A DNA stretch of 64,000 nt from Eriocheir sinensis. Its lineage: Eukaryota; Arthropoda; Malacostraca; Decapoda; Varunidae. This document shows, piece after piece, positions 1 through 10,351 of the stretch. Every line of letters starts with the position of its first letter. The stretch's first letter is position 1. The notes under the pieces were generated by a model that ran no database searches, was not told where the DNA came from, and saw only the letters and a list, made by a program, of their open reading frames with translations. A program made the translations under genes and the position numbers. The DNA lies in NCBI RefSeq assembly GCF_024679095.1, contig NC_066515.1:23715217-23779216 (forward strand). The letters are read 5' to 3'.

Positions 1-592
1 TTTCCTGTTGTGTAAGCTGCATGTTTTGCCTCACATCTTTTATCCATGTCGATGTTCTAGTTAGCGATTCCGAGCAGCTTTCCCAGAGTCAAGTTCTGCC
101 CTAGTTGCCTTTTTTATCTTCTCTATCTTCCCAGTGTCTTATCTTGGCTTTCTTGCTGTCTCGGCGCCTTTCTCACCGTCCTGCTTGACTTTCTTTATTG
201 TCGCAGCGTCTTTCTCACTGTCCTCTTTACCCGTCTCGCCCTCTGTGGTGTCACTCGTCTTGATTTCAGACAGACTCGACTTACGGCTCCCGAGGTGTTT
301 TAGACCGTCTTGGGTTTCGTATTTTTGTCCCGGTCTGAGGATGAGACACCCATGAGGCGGAGAACTGTATCTGAAGGTCTGTAAGAAGAGGCCGGAGGAA
401 TGCAGAATGGCCCGTCTCACACTGTGTTTGCATACTGCGATTTGATTGTTTTTGTTCTCATCGCTATACTGTTACCCTGCCTGCGCCTGTATCATTGCAC
501 CAGCGCTGGCCTCGCCGTCGCCATGCACTGCTGTTTGCTTAAGCACATTGTTGTTGATTGTTTTCTACCCTTCCGTTCCTTTCCCATTTTTA
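1..592. other. no gene seen; T/C-rich unique sequence
   Basis: Contains a degenerate CTTTCTCACCGTCCTG-like short repeat (150-230). A Lys/Glu-rich minus frame at 139-420 has no splice or start support. Confidence 0.5.
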
Positions 593-840
593 TGCAGTGG
601 TTAGCACACTCGGCTCACAACCGAGAGAGCCCGGGTTCGATTCCCGGGCGGAGTGGAAAAATTTGGCGGCTTTTCCGATACCTATAAGCCCCTGTCCACC
701 CAGCAGTGAATGGGTACCAGGGGGTTGTGTCCCGTTTCCTGCGATCTGTTCCCTTCTATAATTCCTTCCCCCTCCTGTCTCTCCCCGGCATATGACCACA
801 GATGTTGCGCCGACTAAACGAAACTTTCCAACTTTTCCCA
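593..840 (+). mobile_element. tRNA-derived SINE, family A (full head and tail)
   Basis: The A box lies in TGGTTAGCACACTCGG and the B box is GGTTCGATTCC. The anticodon-like loop CTCACAA (CAC, Val-type) sits in a perfect CTCGG/CCGAG stem. The unrelated tail (CACCCAGCAGTGAATGGGTACC through GACCACAGATGTTG) is shared with 59150-59330. The acceptor stem is not intact, so it is not a tRNA gene. Confidence 0.85.
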
Positions 841-2133
841 TTTTTATTTTTATTACTTTATTACTGTTTTTTTATCACATTCTTCTCCCCATCTTCTCTT
901 CCCTATACCTTTCCTTTTTTATCCTTTCTTCTCCTCTCTGTCTCTCATTTTTATTAGTAGTTGCTGTTGTCTTCGCCGTAGCTGGTATTATGTAGAATCA
1001 TCTTGCGCTGATTATCCTTATATCGTATTGAGCAAAGTCTTTAACAGAGGTGATCAGTTTAGGCTTCAACAGGTACTCATGCAATCTTGTCGTCAGTTAT
1101 ACATTGTTGATCAAGACTGCATGCAATGTGAAGAATGAAGTGTTTGATTCATGGGAGGCAGCAGAGCAACGGGCGAACACATGATTTTAACTAATTTTTT
1201 TTTACGGCAAAGTGAGGGAGGCTGAGGACCAAAGCTAAAATAAATCAGTTAAGCCTACGGTAATGTCACCAGTCGGGTACGGGTATCTTATAATCACTAT
1301 CACCCGCCGCATTGCTTCATTATCTATACATTCACTGTCAAACTGCGGTCGGTCATCTGCCAAATGATAAAGTAATGATGCTGGTGGATAATATTGATGA
1401 CCGTTGGTGTAATTAATGCCTCCTTTCTTCCCGTTACAGCTGCCTAAGGTATCGTGGCCCGGGATGGTCTGCCCTCCTACTGTTCCTGCACCTGGCCCGC
1501 CGCCGTGGCCTCGGGACGCCGCCGCCGCCGGCAGGAGTAAGGTAGGCAGCTTTGGTTGTGGTTCTGAGCAGCAAAACATGACGCGCGGGGCAAACATCCA
1601 TCTTGATCACGTATTACTTTCACGTAGCGCCGCTTTTTGTCCCACTTCCCGTGTTGCTGGCAAGCATCCCGCGGCGCCAGGCAGCGGCAGCGGCAGCCTT
1701 TGCCCGCCTGCCAGAGTGGTCTTCATATACCTTACTTTACTGTCTTTTCATTATGCAGTTTGTCTTTTTAATGGTGCTGAAAATGCATCCGTCTCATGGA
1801 GGAGGTTTACGGACCTTCTGACCGCAAGTTAACGAAGAGCCTCACTGCGCGGCGCGGCTCACCCTGTCTTTGGCCCGCCACGAAACAGGAAACATGCCCG
1901 TGACACATCGCCGCGCCTCCTCCTCCTCCTCCTCTTCCTCCTCGTCTTCGTCCCTCACCAGCAACTAATTTAACACTCTCTTTAGCCTCAAATTATTGAA
2001 CTCAGACACGCGAGTAAAGGGAGGCGGGAAGGTGGGGAGAGGGAGAGAAAAAAAATGGGAGGGAAAAAAAGGGAGGAAGGAAAAAGGAACGGTAGCCAAA
2101 AAAAATGAGGATGAAAAGTTGAGGTGACAGAAG
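841..2133. other. non-coding stretch apart from the possible exon at 1440-1541
   Basis: T-rich to 1000, then AT-rich unique sequence. CCT/CTC trinucleotides at 1918-1955. No homology recognised. Confidence 0.5.
1440..1541 (+). other. possible isolated exon, Pro-rich (102 bp)
   Basis: A GC-rich island between a good acceptor (TTCTTCCCGTTACAG) and donor (AGTAAG|GTAGGC). 34 codons without shift in two frames; one reads VCPPTVPAPGPPPWPRDAAA. No partner exon or homology seen. Confidence 0.22.
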
Positions 2134-2155
2134 GAGAGAGAGAGAGAGAGAGAGA

Positions 2156-2208
<53 letters not shown>
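2134..2208. repeat. compound AG/AC microsatellite
   Basis: About 12 AG units then about 25 AC units, uninterrupted. Confidence 0.97.
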
Positions 2209-2209
<1 letters not shown>

Positions 2210-2348
2210 GCACGCCTGATGAAAGCCAAGCTAAGAGTGAAACTAATGCAGAATGACTGGTCTTAAAAAAGTACAGTAAAGTCTTGCCAACCAGTGACGA
2301 GGGAGGGAGAAGAAGGGACGGAAAAAAGGAAGGAATGGAGGGTATTGG

Positions 2349-2350
<2 letters not shown>

Positions 2351-2390
<40 letters not shown>

Positions 2391-2418
2391 AAGAGGAGTT
2401 AATTGGATGTTACAAAAA

Positions 2419-2485
<67 letters not shown>
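2351..2485. repeat. AG array (2351-2388) and AC array (2421-2485)
   Basis: Two perfect dinucleotide arrays separated by 32 bp. Confidence 0.97.
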
Positions 2486-2487
<2 letters not shown>

Positions 2488-2525
2488 GGAGGTAGATGCT
2501 CATTTTAACAGCCTAATTAAACCCT

Positions 2526-3115
2526 TTGACTCACCTGGTTGGCTTGTCTCCCTCAGGCTTGTCCCTTTCCCTCTCTTTTCCTTTCTTTTCCTTTTTTTTA
2601 CTTTGTCTTTCTATCCTTCCGTATCTTTATTTTTATTATTATTACCTTTATTATTTTATCCTCACTTTCTCTCTTCTCCCTATCTTTTTTTTTCCTATCT
2701 TTCTTTTTTTAATCCTTTCTTCTTCTCTCTGTCTCCCATTTTTATTACCTTTCTTTCCTCTTACCGTTCTCTCTTCCCCCTTTCTTCTCTTCCCTACCTC
2801 CTATCTTCTTTTCCCTCTTATCTTCTTCCTCTTTCGCATCTTCTCTTTCCTATCTTTCCTCTTCTCCTCCTCTCTGTCTCCCATTTTCATTACTTTTCTT
2901 TATTTCTTGCCGTTCTCTCTTCTCCATGTCTTCCCTACCTCCTATCTTCTCTCCTCCTTACCTCTCCTATCTTCTCTCCCTCTTTTATTAATTCTCATAT
3001 TCCTTGTATCTCCCTCTTCTCCCTCTCTCTCCTCTCCTTCCTCCACATCCTGTTCTGTTATTTTTTTTCTTATTTTTTTCCCTTTTTTCATCTGTCTTGT
3101 CAATGTTTTCAGGCT
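2526..3115 (+). repeat. long pyrimidine-rich tract
   Basis: About 590 bp of C/T-rich plus strand with only short A/G interruptions. Open frames of 200-270 codons (Ser/Leu/Phe/Pro only) are composition artefacts. Confidence 0.85.
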
Positions 3116-3271
3116 TAGTGGGCCTTTTTTTCTCATTTTTTTATATATTTAATTTTCCTTTATTTCGTTTTATTTTTTTATATATATTTTTTGAAATTAT
3201 AATATATGCTCTAGTCTTCTTTTAAGTATAGTTGTTGTTTATGGAAGTTAGTGTTCTTATATAACATAGGG

Positions 3272-3273
<2 letters not shown>

Positions 3274-3333
<60 letters not shown>

Positions 3334-3411
3334 ATGGGGATAGAGAAACTTTTAAATACCAGAGATGGTCTTTGGTAGATTGTTTGGGTTAGCGAGTGCC
3401 AAGCGCGCCCC

Positions 3412-3457
<46 letters not shown>

Positions 3458-3513
3458 AAGGGAATGAGCATTGGACAGTATATCAGTCTTTACTATGATG
3501 TGATAATGAAAAA

Positions 3514-3562
<49 letters not shown>

Positions 3563-3570
3563 TGCGTGTG
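3274..3570. repeat. CT (3274-3331), AC (3413-3456) and GT (3516-3570) arrays
   Basis: Three arrays within 300 bp. The AC and GT arrays are inverted with respect to each other and could pair. Confidence 0.96.
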
Positions 3571-3842
3571 TCGCCAAGAAGATAACACACATCCTTTGCG
3601 TCACGGTCTGGTTGCTACAGAATCCCTTAGTTTATGATTCGCTGTTGACGTTTTCTGTTTTTGTATATTCTTTTCGTTGATTTCGTTCGGTTCGTTTTTT
3701 TCCATTTTGACCGTCACCGTTTTTTTGTTCTTCTTTAACTACTACGCGGTCATTATCAAAACGCTGAAGATATGAAAAAAAATAAAAATAAAAAGTTACT
3801 GTCAGACGAAATTAAACGATACAAGTCGACTCTACCCTTCCC

Positions 3843-3844
<2 letters not shown>

Positions 3845-3898
<54 letters not shown>

Positions 3899-3995
3899 CT
3901 CCGTCATGGCCGTCACCCGCTCTATCTCTGTATCCGTCTTTTCCTCAGTCTGTCTTTCTCTAACGCAGTGTGGTTTTCCGTGACTAGTGCACCAG

Positions 3996-4070
<75 letters not shown>
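3845..4070. repeat. two CT arrays (3845-3895, 3999-4070)
   Basis: Perfect CT repeats separated by 100 bp of unique sequence. Confidence 0.96.
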
Positions 4071-4073
<3 letters not shown>

Positions 4074-4164
4074 CTGCATTGCTAAGGGCTCACAGATCTC
4101 AGTCGTCATATGTTATTTTCTGTTGATGTATAGTTGAGGCTGCTGGCGTCTCCCCCACGTGGTC

Positions 4165-5135
4165 TCCCCCCCTACCCCCCCCACACACACACGCACACTC
4201 TCCCCCTCCCCCTCCTCATTCATTCCCTCACTCCCTGCCTCATCCATTCCTCCTCTCGTTCCTCTATTTCTCTTCTTGCTTCGCGTCTTTCTTCACTCAC
4301 TTCCATCGCTTCCTCGTATTTTTTTTTCTTTCAATATCATTTTTGTTTTGTTTACGTTTGTTTGTGATTGTGTTCATTCATTAATCTGGTTTCATTCATT
4401 CATTTATTTTTGGGTGCATTTATCTTTCCATTTACTTCCTCTCCCGGTCGGTAACTATATATCTCTCCATTTTTATCCTTTTATCTACCTGTCTGACTAT
4501 GTATCTCTATCTCCTTCTCTCATATGCGTACTTATTTCATATTCTTTTACACGTTGCATTTTTACTCACCTAATGCTCTCCCTCCCTTGCTTCCTTCCCC
4601 CTATCCCACCTCTCCTCTCTCTCTCTCTGCCCCATCCACATGCACCCATCCCTTTCTTAATTCCCCTCTTCCTCTCCTTCCCATCTCTCCCTTCCCCTCT
4701 CCCTCTCTTCCTCTACATCCTCCTCTCTCTCTCCCCCTCTTTCTCTCTGCCCCATCCACACACCCATCCCTTCCTTCCCCTCTCCCTTTCTCTCCTCTCC
4801 TTCCCATCCATCCACCCATTCTTTTCTTTCTCTCCCTTCCTCTCTTCTTCCCATTCACCCATCCCTCCCTCCCTTCTCCCCCCTTCCGTATCTCCTCTTC
4901 TTCCCATCCCCCAAGACATCCCTCCCTCTTCTCTCCTTCCCATCCTTCTATTCCTCCTTTTCCCCCCTTCTCTCTATCTCCTTCCCTCTCCCTCCCTGTC
5001 TCCCCTCTCCGCCCCATCCATATATACCCATTCCACCCTTCCTTCCTCTCTCTCTCTCCCTTTCCTCTCTCCCTCCCCCTTCCTCTCTCCCTCTCCCTTC
5101 CTCTCTCTCCTCCTCTCCCTTCCTCTAGACATCTC
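4165..5135 (+). repeat. long pyrimidine-rich tract with CCCATCCA-containing units
   Basis: Nearly 1 kb with strong strand asymmetry. From 4615 a loose unit CTCTCTGCCCCATCCACA recurs (4624, 4745, 5007). Frames of over 200 codons on both strands come from composition. Confidence 0.85.
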
Positions 5136-5633
5136 CATCGCGTCGCCCTCATATTCCCCGACAAGAGCTCTGATATAGCACCTCGATAGCTTCTGCCGTG
5201 AACTGTAAAGAGTGGAGGAAATGTTTCGCGCTTCACACATGCACGCCCTGACTCTTGCTTGCTGTAGCCGTATGATGTAAGGGGCGGGGCGTTCTCCAGT
5301 TTGTACGCGGTAGTCTTATTAGTACTCATGGGTGAAAAATAATTATATAGGCGCGTAGTTCTCCCTCGTGATATCGTCAGTGCCTCGCCTTCGCGCCTCA
5401 GAGCCGTCTTGTACGAGCGCCTCCCTCATCCCTGCGCTGCCCTGACTAATGGGGGTTTCAGTGGTTCCCAGAGGCACCAACAAGAAAGACTCATTGATGC
5501 CTCGCCGCAACCTAATTTTACGGAGTGCCATCTCAGCGCCTCCCGGTTTAATGTATTGAGAATGAGGACTAGTTTATAGAGCTTGGCGTTAGTGTTTGTG
5601 TGTGTGTTTGTTTCTGGTGCTGCGGTTGTCGGA

Positions 5634-5636
<3 letters not shown>
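5136..5636. other. no feature recognised
   Basis: Searched on the minus strand for the missing MyoD helix III exon; nothing resembling it was found. Confidence 0.5.
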
Positions 5637-5695
<59 letters not shown>

Positions 5696-5709
5696 ACACA
5701 CACACACAC
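5637..5709. repeat. AC microsatellite
   Basis: About 35 units with one TACA interruption near 5690. Confidence 0.96.
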
Positions 5710-5878
5710 TAAGAAATAAAAGAGAGAGAGAATGCGCGGGCCGTGGCAAACACAATAATTTAGTTAGAGATGAGGAAACAAAATAAAGAGTCTGCTAGTT
5801 ACTTATATATAGAAAATAATAAACGTAACTGCAGGCCATGAACCTCCTCTCCCCCTTCCCCTCCTTCCATTCACTCAC

Positions 5879-6073
5879 CAGGTAGTGGGAGGAGGCGCAG
5901 GTGTTCTCAGGTGCGTGGTCAGGGTCCGGGGCTCCAGGTGAGGGCGTCCCGTGCAGGAGGTCTTCCAGGGACTCGATGTACTCGATGGCGTTGCGCAGGA
6001 TCTCCACCTTGGGCATGCGCTGGTTAGGGTTGCTGCAGGTTCTTCTTTTTAGGATCTCGAAAGCCTCGTTCAC
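5879..6073 (-). CDS. nau (MyoD family): MyoD-type gene, coding exon 2 (helix-loop-helix)
   Basis: 65 codons between acceptor TTTATCCCACAG|GTG and donor CTG|GTGAGT, phase 0 at both ends. It encodes the whole HLH, followed by a Pro/Asp-rich linker ending SSHYL. Decoy copies of its acceptor lie about 240 and 360 bp upstream (see the tandem repeat at 6230-6545). Confidence 0.93.
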
Positions 6074-8335
6074 CTGTGGGATAAAGAGAGAGAGCTCGTT
6101 AGTTACACGTTCACCTGAGAATGCTCCTCCCGAAATTGACCTCTCTTTCGGCCACCTCTTTTGATTCTTTTTATAGGAGCAGCGAGTAGCGGGCTTTTTT
6201 TATTGTTTCCTTTTTTTTTTTGTGCCCTTGAGCTGTTTCCTTTGTTGTAAAAAAAAAACATTAGTGGAGACAGCTCAAGGGCATGAAATAAAAAAATATT
6301 AGCCTCGTTCACCTGTGGGACAAAGAGAGACGCCTCGTTAGTTACACGTTCACCTGAGAATGCTGGTTGATTTTTTACATTAGTGGAGACAGCTCAAAGG
6401 CATGAAACATAAAAAAGTATTAGCCTCGTTCACCTGTGGGACAAAGAGAGAGCTCGTTAGTTACACGTTCACCTGAGAATGCTGGTTGATTTTTTTACAT
6501 TAGTGGAGACAGCTCAATGGCATGAAAACAGGAAAAAAAAAATATTAGCCAAACGCTGCATTAGCAAAAAAAAGTATACAGAATGAGTGCGGGATGCCGG
6601 TAAGCTTTCTTGGTGGGGCCTGATGATCGGCCCGTAATGGTGTAGGCAAGTGTTTTAAGTGGCGCCATCTAGCTTGGATGATTCTACCCCCTGGAGCTCA
6701 TTTTTGATCCACTTTAGAGGGTTAATTTAGAGTCCGGGTTGATAGGCGGTTTTCAGGGCAGCATATGGGACGATGGCTGTAAATTGTCATCTTGCAGCAT
6801 TGGGCGGAACTCAAACCCAGGTCCTCCAGGTCGCCACGCCCGCACCCTGACCACTCAGCCACCGCCTCTCCATGCATGACGTAATAATTGGTATGTTCGA
6901 TTTTTCGCTACGTTTTTATATAATCATCTCGGACGCCGTGAAGGGCAAGTGTGGAAGGGGCGGTATACTGTAAGGATGGGTAGTGACAGGGATAAGGAAG
7001 GTGTGAGTGAAGAAGGGAGGGAAGGAACAGGGGCAGGGTATATGGTTCGGCCCTTCCACCAGAGGCAGCGGGAGGCACAGTCGAGCTTTGGAAATGTGGA
7101 AGAGGAAGGGGAAGGGGCGATATCGAAGCATCAAGAATTAATAAAAACCTTCCAGTTATCCAAAACACAAGTATCATGCAAGCATTCTTATCTAGTGCAC
7201 ACAAAACCCTCTACTTGACACGCTTAACACTACCGCTCTCTGTACTTAATATTCCATTTAGATATTGTAGACGGGACCGGAGCTAACTCATCATTAGTTT
7301 GCGCTGGTATACTTTTAGCCACCACACACAACACCCTTACCGACGCGTATATATAACACCCCATCCCCTTTCACCTCCTCTATAGGTAGATGCTCCATTT
7401 AGATGTCGGGGGCACGGGGGCAATCTCACCATTAGTTTGCCACTCTTGAAATACCCGAAGAGGGGATTTAAATGTGCTATCTGAGTGGTGAGGGGAACGG
7501 AGAGGGACGCTTGGGGATCACTCAGCGCGGGCCATTCGTCAGCCTCGCGCGAAGGTAAACAAGAGATGAGTCCCCCTCCGTCAGCGACCCACTCTATATA
7601 CCTGGCTCACTCACCTCTCTCTGCCTCCCTTCCTGCCTCCTTTCCCTCATACTCAGACCTTGCCTTCCCATACCTTACCATTCCTTCCCATCTACTCCCA
7701 CTATATACCTGCCTCACTCGACCCTCCTCCCTCCCTCCCTCACTTCCCTCATCCCCTAACCTTGCCTTCCCATACCTTACCATTCCTTCCCATCTACTCC
7801 TCTTTACCTGCCTCACTCATCCCTCCTCCCCCCTAACTTACCTCATTCCCAAACCTTGCCTTCCCATATCTTACCATTCCTTCCCATCTCCCCAGCTATA
7901 CCTGCATGCCTCCCTTCCTCCCTCACTTCCCTCATCCCCAGACTTTGCTTTCCCTTTCCTTCCCATCTATGCTGCCCATCTCCTCTATGGTCCACTACGT
8001 TTATATTTTCTTCGCATTTCTCTCTTTCCCTCCCTTTCTTTACCTCCCTTCCTCATCCGCAGACCTTACCTAACTATACTTTTCCTTAACTCCACTACTC
8101 CCCAGCTTCTCAATTTTCCGCTGCGTTTATTTCCTTCTCATTTGTCTTTTTCTTTCCCTCCTTCCCTTCCACTACTCCGCTCGCCATTTCCCATATCCCA
8201 AAATCTTGCTTCATACTTATCCATTCGTCTCTATAAGTCTCCTCTATTCCCAGTCCCCTCCATTTGCTATTACGTTCATTTCACACTTATTTATTTCCTT
8301 CCCTCTCTCCACTCACGATATACCTCATACTTATC

Positions 8336-8409
<74 letters not shown>

Positions 8410-8519
8410 TTATTATTATTTGTACTCATTCTCATTTTTTTTAAGAATAGGTGTCTTTTTTTTTCTTCATTTATATCATGGGGTCTTGAGTCACTAGGTA
8501 CTATTTTCATATTCCTACT

Positions 8520-8577
<58 letters not shown>

Positions 8578-10351
8578 CTGTCGGGTCGTCGTCATCATTA
8601 GTTTTCGTTCAAGGCGACAGCTACACATGAATTGATCACGGCACTTTTATGGAGGCCTGATGTGTGTGCGTACTCTATCTGACGCAGCGCCCGTGAGTGT
8701 TCTTTATCTGGGGCGTCTATCTGATGGCTGTGGGTGATGGGCGCCTTCCTCTTGTCGGGAGTTCGGGTCATATTCTTAAACATTTCGACGTCCAAACACA
8801 CATATCTGACAAGGCTTACGTAGGAGTGGTGGGCATTTTCAGGGGTAGTTTTATGACCCTTCTGATTGGTTGACCCTTCTTCTGTACCATGAATCTAAAA
8901 AAGCACTCATTAGAACCCGTCTGATCTCCTTTAAGGCCTTTGGAAATAGTTGATATGAGAGGTGGGAGAGTCTGAGAATACCGCCCTTCGCCTCTTCGCT
9001 CTGTTGGGCTTGGCGCGGCGGCCTCTCCTCGTGAAGGTACGCAAACACACCACGAGGGAGGTTTTAACATTGAAATATCAGTAAGATTAATAAACTTCCT
9101 CGCTGGTTATAGTGAAGAGTGAGGTTTTGGCGTACTTGTGTTACTTTGATATGTAACGTTCCTGTGACAGAGAAAGCCATCGATCTAAGCCGCGTGTATT
9201 AATGAGCGTGTGTTACAACATACGTCGAGGTTACATTTTGCAGCAGAGGAAGGCAAACTAAACATTAAATTACAGACATTTTTAGTCCCACTTATATAAA
9301 AATAAACTAATGGCCAGTTCATGTGTGCATATAACTACTAGGCATTGATGTTTTACTTGTACAGGAACAGGTGTCTTAGGGCTTAGATGATTCACACTTC
9401 ATGTAGCTTAAAAGAGAAGAGGACAGAAAGATTATTAAAAAGTAAAAACAAATTAGTCTGAGGTGCATTTCTCACTTAGGCACTGCATTGACGGCACATC
9501 ATTATCTCTCTATATATTTTATTTATCTCTTTTCATATCTACCTATCTATATTTATTTTATTGTGTGTAGATAGATAAATAGATAGATAGATAGATAGAT
9601 AGATATGATGATGTTAACAACTTTACCTATTAAGTGACTAAAGGGGTAGAGCTCTAACACGGCAAGAGGCTGAGCCTGGGGCCTTGGTTTCCTCTCATCT
9701 GTATTTTGCCTCAAACACTCGTCGGAAGGGCCACATGTGGTGCGTCGTCATTGCCTGTAGCCGTCTGCGTGAATGCATGTCGGTGTTGGTGATGGATATA
9801 ATATAGGAAAGACATACATTGCGTGTTATAGGCCAAGGAAATGACAGTGATCGTAATGTTGTGTATCATGCTGGGCTCTGGCACATGCTGGGGAGCACAC
9901 GCCTGTCCCGGCCACACCCTGACATCAGAGAACGGCGCCTCACCTTGCGCAGCCTCCGCCGCTCTCTCATCGTGGCCGCCTTCCGCCTATCCACTGTCAC
10001 GCTCTTCCTCTTGCACGCTTTGCATGCCCACAGCAAGCAGGTGCGAGCGTGGGCGTGGCCAGCGGCATGTGTTGTGGGTGCCAGCACGTGGGGCACGTGG
10101 GCGTCATCCTCATCCATAAACTCATCCTCGGACTTGAGGAGACCGTGCTGCCGGGAATGCGGGCTCGTGACGAAGGGCTCGGCTAGGTCCGCCGAGGAGG
10201 GTCGGGGCTCACGCTGGGGCGAGCAGTGGCGGTGTGCGTGGCCGTGGGAGTGTCCGGGGAAGCTCGGGGACACGGAGTACGGCCGCCCGTCAGGGGAAAG
10301 GCTGTCGGCGTAGCGCGTGTCGTAGCGGCACGAACGGAGCTCCGGCATCAT
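5879..10351 (-). CDS. nau (MyoD family): MyoD/nautilus-type myogenic bHLH transcription factor (5' two coding exons; 3' end not seen)
   Basis: Coding exons are complement(9944..10351) and complement(5879..6073), 201 codons so far. Seen: residues 105-120 form the Cys-rich segment with WACKACKRK, residues 121-136 the basic region ([15 protein letters not shown]), and residues 137-176 the helix-loop-helix (start [11 protein letters not shown], loop [10 protein letters not shown], end [11 protein letters not shown]). The basic-region Ala126-Thr127 and Lys136 match the spacing that defines myogenic specificity in MyoD proteins. Known family role: a nuclear activator that dimerises with E proteins (Daughterless type), binds CANNTG E-boxes and drives muscle genes. 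Both splice junctions are in phase 0 (AAG|GTGAGG to CACAG|GTG). The start is the ATG-ATG pair at 10351, the first ATG after an in-frame TAG upstream. The N-terminus is His/Ser/Pro-rich. The second exon ends at CTG|GTGAGT after a SSHYL stretch, where insect nautilus continues into helix III. No matching exon is visible between 1 and 5878, so the gene is partial here. Confidence 0.93.
6126..6290 (-). repeat. repeat family P copy, hairpin form
   Basis: The order is TTGACCTCTCTTTCGGCCACC, GGAGCAGCGAGTAGCGGGC, a T-run, GTGCCCTTGAGCTGTTTCC, an A-run, then an inverted AGTGGAGACAGCTCAAGGGC. The last two blocks pair to form a hairpin. The same order of blocks recurs about ten times in the window. Confidence 0.75.
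6230..6545 (-). repeat. tandem copies of the MyoD exon 2 acceptor region
   Basis: Two units of about 119 bp (around 6301-6420 and 6421-6540) repeat the sequence that spans the true exon 2 acceptor at 6063-6125. Each contains GCCTCGTTCACCTGTGGGA, which on the minus strand is the acceptor CCCACAG plus the first codons GTGAACGAGGC. They are separated by pieces of repeat family P (AGTGGAGACAGCTCAAGGGC). The units lack the rest of exon 2, so they are intronic decoys. Confidence 0.85.
6595..6872 (-). mobile_element. tRNA-derived SINE, family B
   Basis: On the minus strand it starts GAGAGGCGGTGGCTGAGTGG with a tRNA-like A box, and has a B-box-like GGTTTGAGTTCC. The tail contains ATCAACCCGGACTCTAAATT and GAGCTCC. 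Related to 39566-39800 and 58590-58720. Confidence 0.75.
7655..7965. repeat. tandem repeat, three units of about 95-105 bp
   Basis: CTTGCCTTCCCATACCTTAC, then CATTCCTTCCCATCT, recur at 7659, 7763 and 7856, within a C/T-rich strand. Confidence 0.9.
8340..8576. repeat. CT array (8340-8404) and GT array (8520-8576)
   Basis: Two perfect arrays in the first intron of the MyoD-type gene. Confidence 0.96.
8762..9015 (-). repeat. repeat family Q copy
   Basis: Contains CATATTCTTAAACATTT, ACAAGGCTTACGTAGGAGT, GGGGTAGTTTTATGACCCTT, TTCTGTACCATGAA and TTAGAACCCGTCTGATC. The same order appears at 36540-36770 and, inverted, at 43110-43540. Confidence 0.8.
9944..10351 (-). CDS. nau (MyoD family): MyoD-type gene, coding exon 1 (N-terminus, Cys-rich and basic regions)
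   Basis: 136 codons, ending at the donor AAG|GTGAGG (GT at 9943-9942). It encodes a His-rich N-terminus, an acidic patch ([10 protein letters not shown]), a VLAP motif also present in fly nautilus, then [12 protein letters not shown] and the basic region. It sits in GC-rich DNA unlike the AT-rich introns. An earlier coding exon cannot be excluded, because the 5' flank has weak AG sites, but an in-frame TAG lies 24 codons upstream of the ATG. Confidence 0.92.

Larger units (their letters stand above)
6873..9943. other. first intron of the MyoD-type gene
   Basis: Holds two direct pieces with AGATGCTCCATTTAGAT-like sequence (7255 and 7390), a C/T tract, microsatellites, a family Q copy and a GATA run (9566-9606). 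Confidence 0.7.

Noticed and set aside
139..420. Lys/Glu-rich minus-strand frame as a protein exon
   Set aside because: No acceptor or donor at its edges and the sequence behaves like a degenerate short repeat.
2294..3118. Long plus-strand frames (over 200 codons) in C/T-rich DNA, also at 4159-5178, 7485-8444 and 27534-28385
   Set aside because: Composed of Ser, Leu, Phe and Pro from low-complexity sequence; no start context, splice sites or motifs.
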